Origin: JBOHHR01 sp050740975
GTDB lineage: Bacteria > Pseudomonadota > Gammaproteobacteria > JBOHHR01
DNA length: 7,686 nucleotides
NCBI GenBank assembly: GCA_050740975.1
Contig: JBOIEE010000191.1
Location: 1-7,686 of the forward strand
Reading direction: 5' to 3'
The translations under genes were made by a program, and so were the position numbers. Positions within the stretch are counted from its first letter, which is position 1, and every line of letters begins with the position of its first letter. This document shows, one piece after another, positions 1 to 5,504 of the stretch. The notes under the pieces were generated by a model, which saw nothing but the letters and a program-made list of their open reading frames with translations, searched no databases and was not told the DNA's origin.

Positions 1-36
1 CCGTTGCGCTGAATGGAATGTTCACTGACGTAGCCA

Positions 37-54
37 GGGTGCATTTTGGGTGCA
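37..54. repeat. Two tandem GGGTGCA direct repeats
   Basis: GGGTGCA occurs at 37-43 and again at 48-54, separated by TTTT. The start-to-start period is 11 bases, about one helical turn. Repeated short sites phased on the helix near an attachment site resemble arm-type binding sites for an integrase or excisionase. That role is inference; the repeat itself is plain in the sequence. Confidence 0.45.
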
Positions 55-92
55 CAGAGAATGAGGAACGACGCTAAATCATGCTGTATCAC

Positions 93-129
93 GATTAATC
101 GTAGCGTAACAAATATTCTACGATCAATC
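93..129. repeat. Imperfect inverted repeat with embedded 12-bp palindrome
   Basis: GATTAATCGTAG at 93-104 and CTACGATCAATC at 118-129 are reverse complements with one mismatch, separated by 13 bases. The left arm overlaps the perfect palindrome ACGATTAATCGT at 91-102. Such symmetry suits a dimeric DNA-binding protein, for example an excisionase or a regulator at the end of a mobile element. No T-run follows, so it does not look like a terminator. The function is unassigned. Confidence 0.4.
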
Positions 130-180
130 AGTTGCATATCTAAGCGTATGAATCCTAAAGGAGTAAAATCCCGACCTGGG

Positions 181-239
181 GGTCTTGAAAACCGTTGAGG
201 CGCGAGCCTCCGGGGGTTCGAATCCCTCCCTCTCCGCCA
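181..239 (+). pseudogene. tRNA-Ser(TGA) 3' half, attachment-site remnant
   Basis: The 3' part of a serine tRNA is clear. It has the anticodon loop CTTGAAA at 184-190 with anticodon TGA at 186-188, and the 3' anticodon-stem strand ACCGT at 191-195. The class II variable arm is GAGGC/GCCTC (197-201, 206-210) with loop GCGA. The T arm is GGGGG/CCCTC around TTCGAAT (212-228). The acceptor strand CCTCTCC, discriminator G and encoded CCA finish at 239. The 5' half is absent: upstream bases give no GGAGAGG acceptor strand and no D arm, and anticodon-stem pairing fails beyond GGT at 181-183. It cannot fold as a tRNA. A break in the anticodon stem-loop is typical of tyrosine-recombinase integration into tRNA genes, where the displaced 3' end is left at the far junction. 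Decay or a local rearrangement is the alternative. Confidence 0.8.
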
Positions 240-311
240 GATATTATGGAAGCGGAGCCTGGAGTTCAGGCAGAAGGTAACTAATAGTAGCGAAAACTCA
301 CAGCGCAAAAG
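240..311. other. Short gap between tRNA fragment and alpha-E gene
   Basis: These 72 bases lie between the CCA end of the tRNA fragment and the stop codon of the minus-strand alpha-E gene. The only structure is a 5-bp hairpin, GCCTG/CAGGC at 257-271 with a 5-base loop. On neither strand is it followed by a run of T, so I do not call it a terminator. Confidence 0.5.
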
Positions 312-1271
312 TCAGGCGTCTGGGGTGTCGCTCTGGGTTTCTTCCGCGGGCAGGAACCAGGTCTCCGTGATCGCCTTATGCAGCTCAGAAAGATCGACCT
401 GCAGCTTGTCGATAAATTCGTGCAAGCCTCCTTTTGCTAGCCCGTCAACAGGAGCTTCATTAACGCGCCGAATGATATGGGTAAGACGTCGTAACGCGGT
501 TTCGTTTCTCGGCAGACGCTTGATGCAGGCATCAACAGCCAACAGACAATGCAGAACAGCCCGAGGAAGCTGTTCATTGTTAAGCAAGAACTTCGTTACC
601 CCGGCTGCGTTGATAAAACGGACTTCAACGTGCCGTTGGTACATGTGATAAGCGCCAAGTGAATTGAGCACGCTCATCCAAAGGATGTTTTCGTCCATCA
701 CCGTATGCGCCAACTTGGGCAGCACGTTGCTTGCTCCCACATCGACGATACGGCTGGTCATGTCAGCCCGCTCCAGGTTGCGGCCGAGCCGAATGAAATC
801 ATACGCGCTGTCATGACTCATGCCGCCGGCCAAGGAGCCTGCGAGTTGTTGACAAAAGGCCACGGTTTGGTTGAGAAACGGATGTCGCCCCGAACGCATG
901 ATTCCGGAGGCCGCGTTGTCTTTGGCGTACAGGTATAAGTCGTTTATCGCTTCCCAGACCTCACTAGGGAGGATTTCGCGCGCTGTGCGGGCGTTCTCGC
1001 GCGCCATGGCGAGAGAGTTCAGCATCGAAGAGGGATTGGCTTGGTCGGCGAGCAGAAACTTTACGACATTGCGTTCATCTCCGTGTTGAAACCGTTCGTT
1101 AAACGTTTCAACCATCCCGGTGATCTCGATCAACGTTTGCCAAGCAACTTCTGTTGCCCGCGGCAGATCGAGCAAAAGATGCGTGTGCACGTTTACCAAA
1201 CGTGCCGTGTTCTCGGCTCTTTCGATATAGCGGCCGAGCCAGTAAACTCGCTCTGCGACTCGGGATAAAAT
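312..1271 (-). CDS. Alpha-E domain protein (DUF403), ATT start
   Basis: This is a helical alpha-E protein (PF04168/DUF403 family) of 319 residues, about the usual family length. The family sits beside circularly permuted ATP-grasp enzymes and is proposed to act with them in forming a peptide-like product; its biochemistry is not established. The first standard start codon, TTG at 1199, would drop 24 residues that read LSRVAERVYWLGRYIERAEN onward, the conserved N-terminus. No ATG, GTG or TTG lies between the upstream in-frame stop (1275-1277) and 1199. ATT at 1269-1271 fits: AAGGA lies six bases before it, and its A is the last base of the upstream gene's TAA stop. An internal repeat supports the longer protein: residues 11-28 match residues 161-178 at 10 of 18 positions (LGR..ERA..T.R.V.V). 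The pair is probably translationally coupled. A sequencing error (ATG read as ATT) is the alternative. Confidence 0.9.
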   Translation of the reverse strand: MLSRVAERVYWLGRYIERAENTARLVNVHTHLLLDLPRATEVAWQTLIEITGMVETFNERFQHGDERNVVKFLLADQANPSSMLNSLAMARENARTAREILPSEVWEAINDLYLYAKDNAASGIMRSGRHPFLNQTVAFCQQLAGSLAGGMSHDSAYDFIRLGRNLERADMTSRIVDVGASNVLPKLAHTVMDENILWMSVLNSLGAYHMYQRHVEVRFINAAGVTKFLLNNEQLPRAVLHCLLAVDACIKRLPRNETALRRLTHIIRRVNEAPVDGLAKGGLHEFIDKLQVDLSELHKAITETWFLPAEETQSDTPDA

Positions 1272-2719
1272 TAGTTATCCTTCCCCGGAACTATCCAAGT
1301 GTCCTTGCTACCCCCTCCTTGGGAAGAGTTGACCACGTAGGAGCCCTTAACCAAGGCCACGCGCGTAAGCCCCCCTGGGGTGACGTAGACATCCTGCCCT
1401 TGCAGCACAAACGGGCGCAAATCGATGTGGCGCGGCTCGACCGCGTTGCCGCAGATGGTGGGAACCGTAGACAAAGAGATCAGAGGTTGTGCCATGTAGT
1501 TTCTCGGATCCTTTTCCAGCAGTTTCGAGAATGCTTCGCGTTGTTTGCTGGTCGAGGAAGGTCCTATCAACATGCCGTATCCGCCGGACTCGTTGGCCGG
1601 TTTGACGACCAGATTCCTTAGGTTCTTGAGCACGAATTCGCGGTCTTTTTTGTCACAGCAAAGGTAGCTCGGAACATTGGGCAAGACGGGATCTTCGTCC
1701 AAATAATATTTGATGATCTGCGGTACATAGGTATAAATGACCTTGTCGTCGGCAACTCCGGCACCGGGCGCATTCGCCAAGCCGACCTTACCCGCCCTCC
1801 AGGCCCTGATCACACCCCGCACTCCGAGCATAGAGTCCGGTTTGAATACCTCGGGATCCAGAAACAGATCATCGATGCGCCGGTAGATGACATCTACACG
1901 CGCGAGCCCGTCTATGGTGCGCATGTAGACGGCGTCGTCTTCAACCACCAGATCGCTGCCCTCCACCAGCTCGGCCCCCATCTGCTGGGCGAGGTAGGCA
2001 TGTTCAAAGTAGGCGGAATTGTATATCCCTGGTGTCAGCACCACCACGACCGGATACTCCGCGGGCCGAGGGGAAATGGAGGCCAGGGTGTCAAACAGTT
2101 GCGTCGTATAGTCACCGATATGCAGGATATCTTGGTCTTCGAACAACTCGGGGAACACCCGTTTGATGACTTTTCTGTTTTCCAGCATATACGACACACC
2201 GGATGGTACCCGCAGATTGTCCTCGAGCACATAGATTGTCCCGTCCGCATCGCGCACCAGATCAGTGCCACAGATGTGGGCCCAGACGCCGTTGACCGGC
2301 CGCATACCCACGCACTGGGTACGATAATTCTTGGAGCGCAGGACCAGCTCTCTCGGAACAACGTCGTCCTTGAAGATCTTGCGTTCGTTATATATGTCAT
2401 CGATAAAGCGGTTCAGCGCCACCAAGCGTTGTTGCAATCCTGCTTGCACCGTCTTCCATTCTTTTTGCGGGATCACCCGAGGGATGATGTCGAAGGGCCA
2501 TTCGCGGTCGATATTGGCTCCCTCGCTGTAGACGGTGAAGGTGATACCCATGGTCTTGATGGCCAATTCGGCTGCCCGTTTGCGCGCCACGATCTCCTCC
2601 TCGCTCAGCGAGGCGAGATACTTAACCAACGATCTTGCATGGCGGCGGGGGTTTCCCGGAGAGCTGATAAGCTCGTCGTAGAAACTGGCGGGACCGTAGT
2701 TTTTCCAATCAATAGTCAC
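1271..2719 (-). CDS. Circularly permuted type 2 ATP-grasp protein
   Basis: This 482-residue cytoplasmic protein belongs to the circularly permuted ATP-grasp family (DUF404/DUF407, PF04174/PF14403 type). ATP-grasp enzymes join a carboxylate to an amine through an acyl-phosphate, and this branch is predicted to be a peptide or amide ligase with unknown substrate. Family signatures are visible in order: FYDELISSPGNPRRH (13-27), VLEDNLRVPSGVSYMLENR (164-182), LTPGIYNSAYFEHAYLA (228-244), YRRIDDLFLDP (279-289), GLANAPGAGVADDK (313-326), VVKPANESGGYGM (371-383), EPRHIDLRPFVL (428-439) and the C-terminal NSSQGGGSKDTWI (464-476). It looks complete. The start is GTG at 2719. There is no strong Shine-Dalgarno, only AGGG further upstream, and the frame closes with a stop at 2750-2752. 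It is first in the operon, and its TAA overlaps the ATT start of the alpha-E gene. Confidence 0.93.
   Translation of the reverse strand: MTIDWKNYGPASFYDELISSPGNPRRHARSLVKYLASLSEEEIVARKRAAELAIKTMGITFTVYSEGANIDREWPFDIIPRVIPQKEWKTVQAGLQQRLVALNRFIDDIYNERKIFKDDVVPRELVLRSKNYRTQCVGMRPVNGVWAHICGTDLVRDADGTIYVLEDNLRVPSGVSYMLENRKVIKRVFPELFEDQDILHIGDYTTQLFDTLASISPRPAEYPVVVVLTPGIYNSAYFEHAYLAQQMGAELVEGSDLVVEDDAVYMRTIDGLARVDVIYRRIDDLFLDPEVFKPDSMLGVRGVIRAWRAGKVGLANAPGAGVADDKVIYTYVPQIIKYYLDEDPVLPNVPSYLCCDKKDREFVLKNLRNLVVKPANESGGYGMLIGPSSTSKQREAFSKLLEKDPRNYMAQPLISLSTVPTICGNAVEPRHIDLRPFVLQGQDVYVTPGGLTRVALVKGSYVVNSSQGGGSKDTWIVPGKDN
1278..1286 (-). promoter_or_regulatory. Shine-Dalgarno that fixes the ATT start of the alpha-E gene
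   Basis: Read on the minus strand this is GGGGAAGGA, inside the last codons of the ATP-grasp gene. AAGGA is six bases from the ATT at 1271. The overlap TAATT matches the common TAATG stop-start arrangement except for the third base of the start codon. No comparable site precedes the TTG at 1199. Confidence 0.65.
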
Positions 2720-2748
2720 GGGACGCCATAGCCCTGAGACCCTTGAGG

Positions 2749-2776
2749 TTTAGAAGCTCGAATCATTCACCTTCAA
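2749..2776 (-). promoter_or_regulatory. Candidate sigma-70 promoter for the ATP-grasp/alpha-E operon
   Basis: On the minus strand, TTGAAG (2776-2771) and TCTAAA (2754-2749) are separated by 16 bases. Each matches 4 of 6 consensus positions. Transcription would start near 2743, leaving a leader of about 24 bases before the GTG. It is a moderate match in the only intergenic space available to this operon. Confidence 0.35.
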
Positions 2777-2781
2777 AGGCA

Positions 2782-2790
2782 TGGTACAAT
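2782..2790 (+). promoter_or_regulatory. Extended -10 promoter for the PGPGW-type gene
   Basis: TGGTACAAT is an extended -10 element (TGn followed by TACAAT, 5 of 6 matches to TATAAT). It lies about 35 bases before the expected transcript-proximal region of the gene starting at 2832. No good -35 box sits at the standard distance, as is common when the TG extension is present. It shares the 112-base divergent region with the minus-strand operon promoter. Confidence 0.45.
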
Positions 2791-2831
2791 TCTTCGGGGA
2801 AATATTGCAATGCCACAACGGGTGGTGAGTC

Positions 2832-3245
2832 ATGTTTGACTGGTTAAGCGTCGATGGCCAGACGATGGGATTGCTCGCGCTGTTCTCTGTCATCACTTTT
2901 TTCGGCACGCTGTTCTTGATTCCGTTCCTGGTCGCTCGCATCCCGGCGGATTACTTTGCCTCAGGGCAACACCAAGCGCCCTGGCGGCACCGCCACCCTG
3001 TTTTGCGGGGGCTATTATTCGTTACCAGGAACGCGATGGGCTTATTGCTGCTGCTCGCCGGAGTGATCATGCTAGTCACTCCCGGACAAGGGGTGATCAC
3101 GGTACTGATCGGTTTGATACTGATGGACTTTCCAGGCAAATACGGCCTAGAGCGGAAGCTCGTCACGCAGCCCGCCGTGCTACGTTCCATTAACTGGTTG
3201 CGGGCTAAGGTAGACCAACCCCCGCTGGTCTTGGGTGAAGAATAA
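2832..3245 (+). CDS. Small PGPGW-type inner-membrane protein
   Basis: This 137-residue protein is predicted to sit in the inner membrane. One hydrophobic segment covers about residues 13-36, and a hairpin covers about 67-99. The hairpin is broken by the motif TPGQG (83-87) in LLLAGVIMLVTPGQGVITVL. A PG-x-G turn between two short membrane segments, followed by a basic stretch (FPGKYGLERKL), is the pattern of the PGPGW family of putative transmembrane proteins, whose function is unknown. The loop between segments is basic and histidine-rich (HQAPWRHRHP, 47-56). The ATG is preceded by GGTGGTGAG, with the last G two bases from the start. It is transcribed divergently from the ATP-grasp operon with no other gene close behind, so it is probably monocistronic. 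Confidence 0.8.
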   Translation: MFDWLSVDGQTMGLLALFSVITFFGTLFLIPFLVARIPADYFASGQHQAPWRHRHPVLRGLLFVTRNAMGLLLLLAGVIMLVTPGQGVITVLIGLILMDFPGKYGLERKLVTQPAVLRSINWLRAKVDQPPLVLGEE

Positions 3246-3302
3246 AGCTCTTCGCTGCGTTGCACCGCCCGCACAACCAGATATCAGGGGGAGAATAACA
3301 TT

Positions 3303-3470
3303 GTGAAAGCGGTGTCATTCCGGCAAAGCGCAAACGGCAACAGGGTAAAACGATGCAAGGACCGGAGACGGATCTGTAACTATTTTGGCCTGAATCTAGC
3401 GTCGTTCTTGACATCGACGGCAGTAATTTGCTTCAATCTAAAGGGCATTTACAAACAATATGTTACTTAA
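3303..3470 (+). CDS. Possible 55-residue basic membrane peptide
   Basis: A GTG at 3303 is preceded by a strong Shine-Dalgarno, AGGGGGAG (3286-3293), nine bases away. It opens 55 codons to TAA at 3468-3470. The peptide has a strongly basic first half (KRCKDRRR at 16-23) and one hydrophobic segment at about 28-46 (YFGLNLASFLTSTAVICF), so a single-pass membrane peptide with cytoplasmic N-terminus is conceivable. I recognise no family. It stops just upstream of the export-protein gene and spans that gene's best promoter. The evidence is the ribosome site and the composition only; it may be chance. Confidence 0.28.
   Translation: MKAVSFRQSANGNRVKRCKDRRRICNYFGLNLASFLTSTAVICFNLKGIYKQYVT
3408..3437 (+). 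promoter_or_regulatory. Sigma-70 promoter for the polysaccharide export genes
   Basis: TTGACA (3408-3413) is a perfect -35 box. TTCAAT (3432-3437) follows after 18 bases with 4 of 6 matches to the -10 box. Transcription would begin near 3444. That rules out the upstream TTG at 3428 as a start of the export protein and leaves a leader of about 47 bases to ATG 3491, or 86 bases to GTG 3530. Confidence 0.5.
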
Positions 3471-3529
3471 ACATGCGGAGAACAGCCGTTATGATTAGCC
3501 AATTGGGATATCGTTGCAGGGGATTCCTA

Positions 3530-4120
3530 GTGAACAGTGTACAGAAGTCATTGTTATCATTCTTAGTGCTGCTCCTGTTCGCAAGCCTATCGCCCAGTGT
3601 AATGGCGGCCGAAGAATCCGCGCCAGGACGAACCCCACCTTCCGACTACCGCATAGGCCCAGAGGACCTATTAGAGATTTCCGTGTGGAGGGAAGAGGAT
3701 CTTCAAAGGAAAGTGCTGGTGCGACCCGATGGAAAAATCTCCTTTCCGCTCGCCGGTGACATACTAGCGGCGGGCAGGACGACAGAACAAGTCCAACAAG
3801 ACATCAGTGAAAAGCTCAAGCGCTATATTCCGGAAGCGGTGGTTACTGTCACCGTATCCAAGTTAGGTGGTAAGATTTACGTCATCGGCCAAGTCAACAA
3901 CCCTGGGGCTTATGTCATTGGTCGCTATGTAGACGTGCTGCAGGCCTTGACAGTAGCCGGAGGATTGACGCCGTTTGCCAGTGAAAACAAAATCAAGGTG
4001 CTAAGGCGCGAAGGGGGCCGAGAAATCGTGTTTCCGTTCGAATACGGGGATGTCAAAAAGGGAGAGAACCTAGAACAAAATGTGATCTTGAGGGGTGGGG
4101 ACACGGTAGTGGTCCCCTAA
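3530..4120 (+). CDS. Polysaccharide export (OPX/Wza-like) periplasmic protein
   Basis: This is a secreted polysaccharide export protein with a PES domain (PF02563) at about 37-110, including YRIGPEDLLEISVWREEDL and VRPDGKISFPLAGDI. One SLBB domain follows at about 114-165 (KIYVIGQVNNPGAYVIGR, LTVAGGLTPFASEN). It closely resembles the short export proteins of exosortase/PEP-CTERM exopolysaccharide loci. I chose GTG 3530 because AGGGG lies seven bases upstream and the product opens with a classic Sec signal peptide (MNSVQKSLLSFLVLLLFASL, cleavage near VMAA/EE at 27). ATG 3491, with GGAG ten bases upstream, is a credible alternative adding 13 residues. From 3530 the protein has 196 residues and ends GGDTVVVP. 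It therefore lacks the C-terminal membrane helix by which Wza crosses the outer membrane. The beta-barrel gene 62 bases downstream is its likely partner. Confidence 0.9.
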   Translation: MNSVQKSLLSFLVLLLFASLSPSVMAAEESAPGRTPPSDYRIGPEDLLEISVWREEDLQRKVLVRPDGKISFPLAGDILAAGRTTEQVQQDISEKLKRYIPEAVVTVTVSKLGGKIYVIGQVNNPGAYVIGRYVDVLQALTVAGGLTPFASENKIKVLRREGGREIVFPFEYGDVKKGENLEQNVILRGGDTVVVP

Positions 4121-4182
4121 TATCTCTTAATTGTCAGCCCTTATAGATGCGTGCCATCAAACTTGGCCCGCGGAGACTTTTC

Positions 4183-5448
4183 ATGCATAAACGGCGGGGG
4201 GGGGCTTGGTGTTACTTCGTTCTTGCGTTGGCCACTAGCCCGACGCAAGTCGTTGCCGCAGAGTACTATATCGAACCCTCGCTAAACGCGGGTTATGAGT
4301 TCGACAACAACCGCAGTTTGACCGAACCCACGGAGTCAGCATCGACATGGAAGTTTTCTCCCTCGGTGAATTTTGGCAGGCGGACCTCGAACTCCAGCGT
4401 CGTGGGGATCGGGCAGGTTGATGTGAATGAGTCCAATGTGGATGAAGTGGACAGCACCAACCTATTTTTTGGGCTTTTGCCGACTTATCGAACGGAGCGC
4501 AGCGTCTGGACCCTGGATGCCACCTACCAGCGAGATACCACATTGCGAACTAATATTTTGGCGCCGGAGTTTGGCCAAGAACCCCTACCGGCGGACTTGT
4601 CGCTGATCGGAACAACCTCGCCAAGGATCCCAGGGAGCGGTACCTCCGATCTCGTCAACCGCAACCCGCCAGATACAGATTTGGGCCTTAGGGAGCAGAA
4701 AGTGCAGCGAAATTTGCTCGTCATATCGCCGCGGTGGAGGCGAGAGTTAACTCCTCGGGTGGGCTTGGGCCTGGGATATAGTTACGTCGACACGTTTTAT
4801 AATGATGCTGAAGGATCGGATCTGGTTGACAGTCGCTTCCATTCGGGCAACGCGGATCTGTCGTATCGCTGGTCGGAAGTGGATGACATTTCGGTGATCA
4901 CGTCGGTGCAAAATTTCCAAAATGACGAGAACGATGAATTCGACACCTATAGGGTTTTGTTCGGTTGGACCCACCGCTTTTCTGAGACCTTTGATGCCTC
5001 CGCAACGGGGGGGCCCGAGTACACGGACGAAGCGGACGGCGACGGGAGCGGCCTGAATTATTCGTTCGGTCTTGGCGTGAACAAAAAATTCGAACGCAGC
5101 GACCTAGGTGTCTTCTTCCGTCGAGGAGTCGCTCCCAGCGAGGACGGAAACGCGTTGGAGAGCAATCAAATCGACATCCGCTGGTCGGGCGATATCTCTC
5201 CACGATTATCGTTCGCTTTATTGGCACTCGCCTTCCGCAACGAAGATGCTGGTGATGCCGTAGCAGGGACCGAAGACGACCGGTCCTATGCCCAGGTGGA
5301 GCCCACGGTAAGCTATGCCCTAACCGAAAATATTGACCTTAGTCTTGGCTATCGATTCCGCTGGGAGGACACCGACGAATCCGCCTTCGCTCACGCGGTA
5401 GCACTCTCGGTCGGTTATCGTTTAGGTCGGTTTGGCTTCTCGCGCTAA
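4183..5448 (+). CDS. Outer-membrane beta-barrel, probable polysaccharide export partner
   Basis: This 421-residue protein is a predicted outer-membrane beta-barrel. The start is ATG 4183, with GGAG seven bases upstream; an in-frame ATG at 4147 has no ribosome site. From 4183 the product begins with a signal peptide (MHKRRGGAWCYFVLALATS, cleavage near VVAA/EYY at 26). The mature part opens YYIEPSLNAGYEFDNN. It then shows repeated amphipathic strands separated by acidic, Asn/Asp-rich loops, such as GLGLGYSYVDTFYNDAEGSD and LDATYQRDTTLRT, and ends SVGYRLGRFGFSR, a typical terminal strand. It resembles barrel proteins associated with exopolysaccharide/PEP-CTERM loci (EpsL-like), but I cannot assign an exact family. 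The likely role is the outer-membrane pore for polymer exported through the preceding OPX protein. The gene carries G9 and G7 tracts, and the G9 sits in the signal-peptide codons. Confidence 0.75.
   Translation: MHKRRGGAWCYFVLALATSPTQVVAAEYYIEPSLNAGYEFDNNRSLTEPTESASTWKFSPSVNFGRRTSNSSVVGIGQVDVNESNVDEVDSTNLFFGLLPTYRTERSVWTLDATYQRDTTLRTNILAPEFGQEPLPADLSLIGTTSPRIPGSGTSDLVNRNPPDTDLGLREQKVQRNLLVISPRWRRELTPRVGLGLGYSYVDTFYNDAEGSDLVDSRFHSGNADLSYRWSEVDDISVITSVQNFQNDENDEFDTYRVLFGWTHRFSETFDASATGGPEYTDEADGDGSGLNYSFGLGVNKKFERSDLGVFFRRGVAPSEDGNALESNQIDIRWSGDISPRLSFALLALAFRNEDAGDAVAGTEDDRSYAQVEPTVSYALTENIDLSLGYRFRWEDTDESAFAHAVALSVGYRLGRFGFSR
4196..4204 (+). repeat. G9 homopolymer in the signal-peptide codons
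   Basis: Nine consecutive G follow the C of the fifth codon, so the codons read CGG CGG GGG GGG GCT. Losing one G moves reading into a frame with TAA at 4283-4285. Gaining one G leads to TAG at 4236-4238. Both products would be short and non-functional. Long G tracts at the start of surface-protein genes are known sites of slipped-strand phase variation in several bacteria; that this tract varies is inference. Confidence 0.6.
5007..5013 (+). repeat. G7 homopolymer in the same barrel gene
   Basis: Seven G encode the Gly-Gly of ATGGPEYTD in the middle of the barrel gene. Several G5 and G6 runs occur elsewhere in the window, so on its own this tract is only mildly notable. Confidence 0.45.
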
Positions 5449-5504
5449 CCGGCGCTCCCGGGTACAAACCTCGCGGTAACGGATATGCGAGCCCGTCACG
5501 ATCG

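Larger units (their letters stand above)
1..180. other. Non-coding flank, probable end of an integrated element
   Basis: This stretch has no convincing gene. One frame is open from the left edge (positions 3-77, 24 codons ending VHFGCTENEERR and TAA). It could be the tail of a gene cut by the window, but I recognise nothing in it. The DNA is visibly more AT-rich than the genes to the right and holds short direct and inverted repeats, listed separately. It lies immediately upstream of a tRNA-Ser fragment that lacks its 5' half. By the usual geometry of tRNA integration, this side should be the distal end of the inserted element; that placement is inference. Confidence 0.45.

Noticed and set aside
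257..271. Hairpin GCCTG/CAGGC as terminator of the alpha-E operon
   Set aside because: The stem is only five base pairs and no T-run follows on either strand.
1154..1621. Plus-strand open frame of 155 codons across the junction of the two minus-strand genes
   Set aside because: It is antisense to two well-recognised proteins, its composition is Arg/His-rich and featureless, and it has no ribosome site.
2000..2731. Plus-strand open frame of 243 codons
   Set aside because: It is entirely antisense to the conserved ATP-grasp gene and has no recognisable domain.
3386..3400. Possible sigma-54 promoter (TGGCCTG then TAGC with GG-N10-GC spacing)
   Set aside because: The spacing is right, but the -12 element is TAGC rather than TTGC and the -24 element has two mismatches. 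A perfect TTGACA follows directly, so chance is the better explanation.
3428..3490. TTG 3428 and ATG 3473 as starts of the export protein
   Set aside because: TTG 3428 lies inside the best promoter, upstream of the expected transcript start. Neither codon has a ribosome site at a usable distance, and both would put a long extension before the signal peptide.
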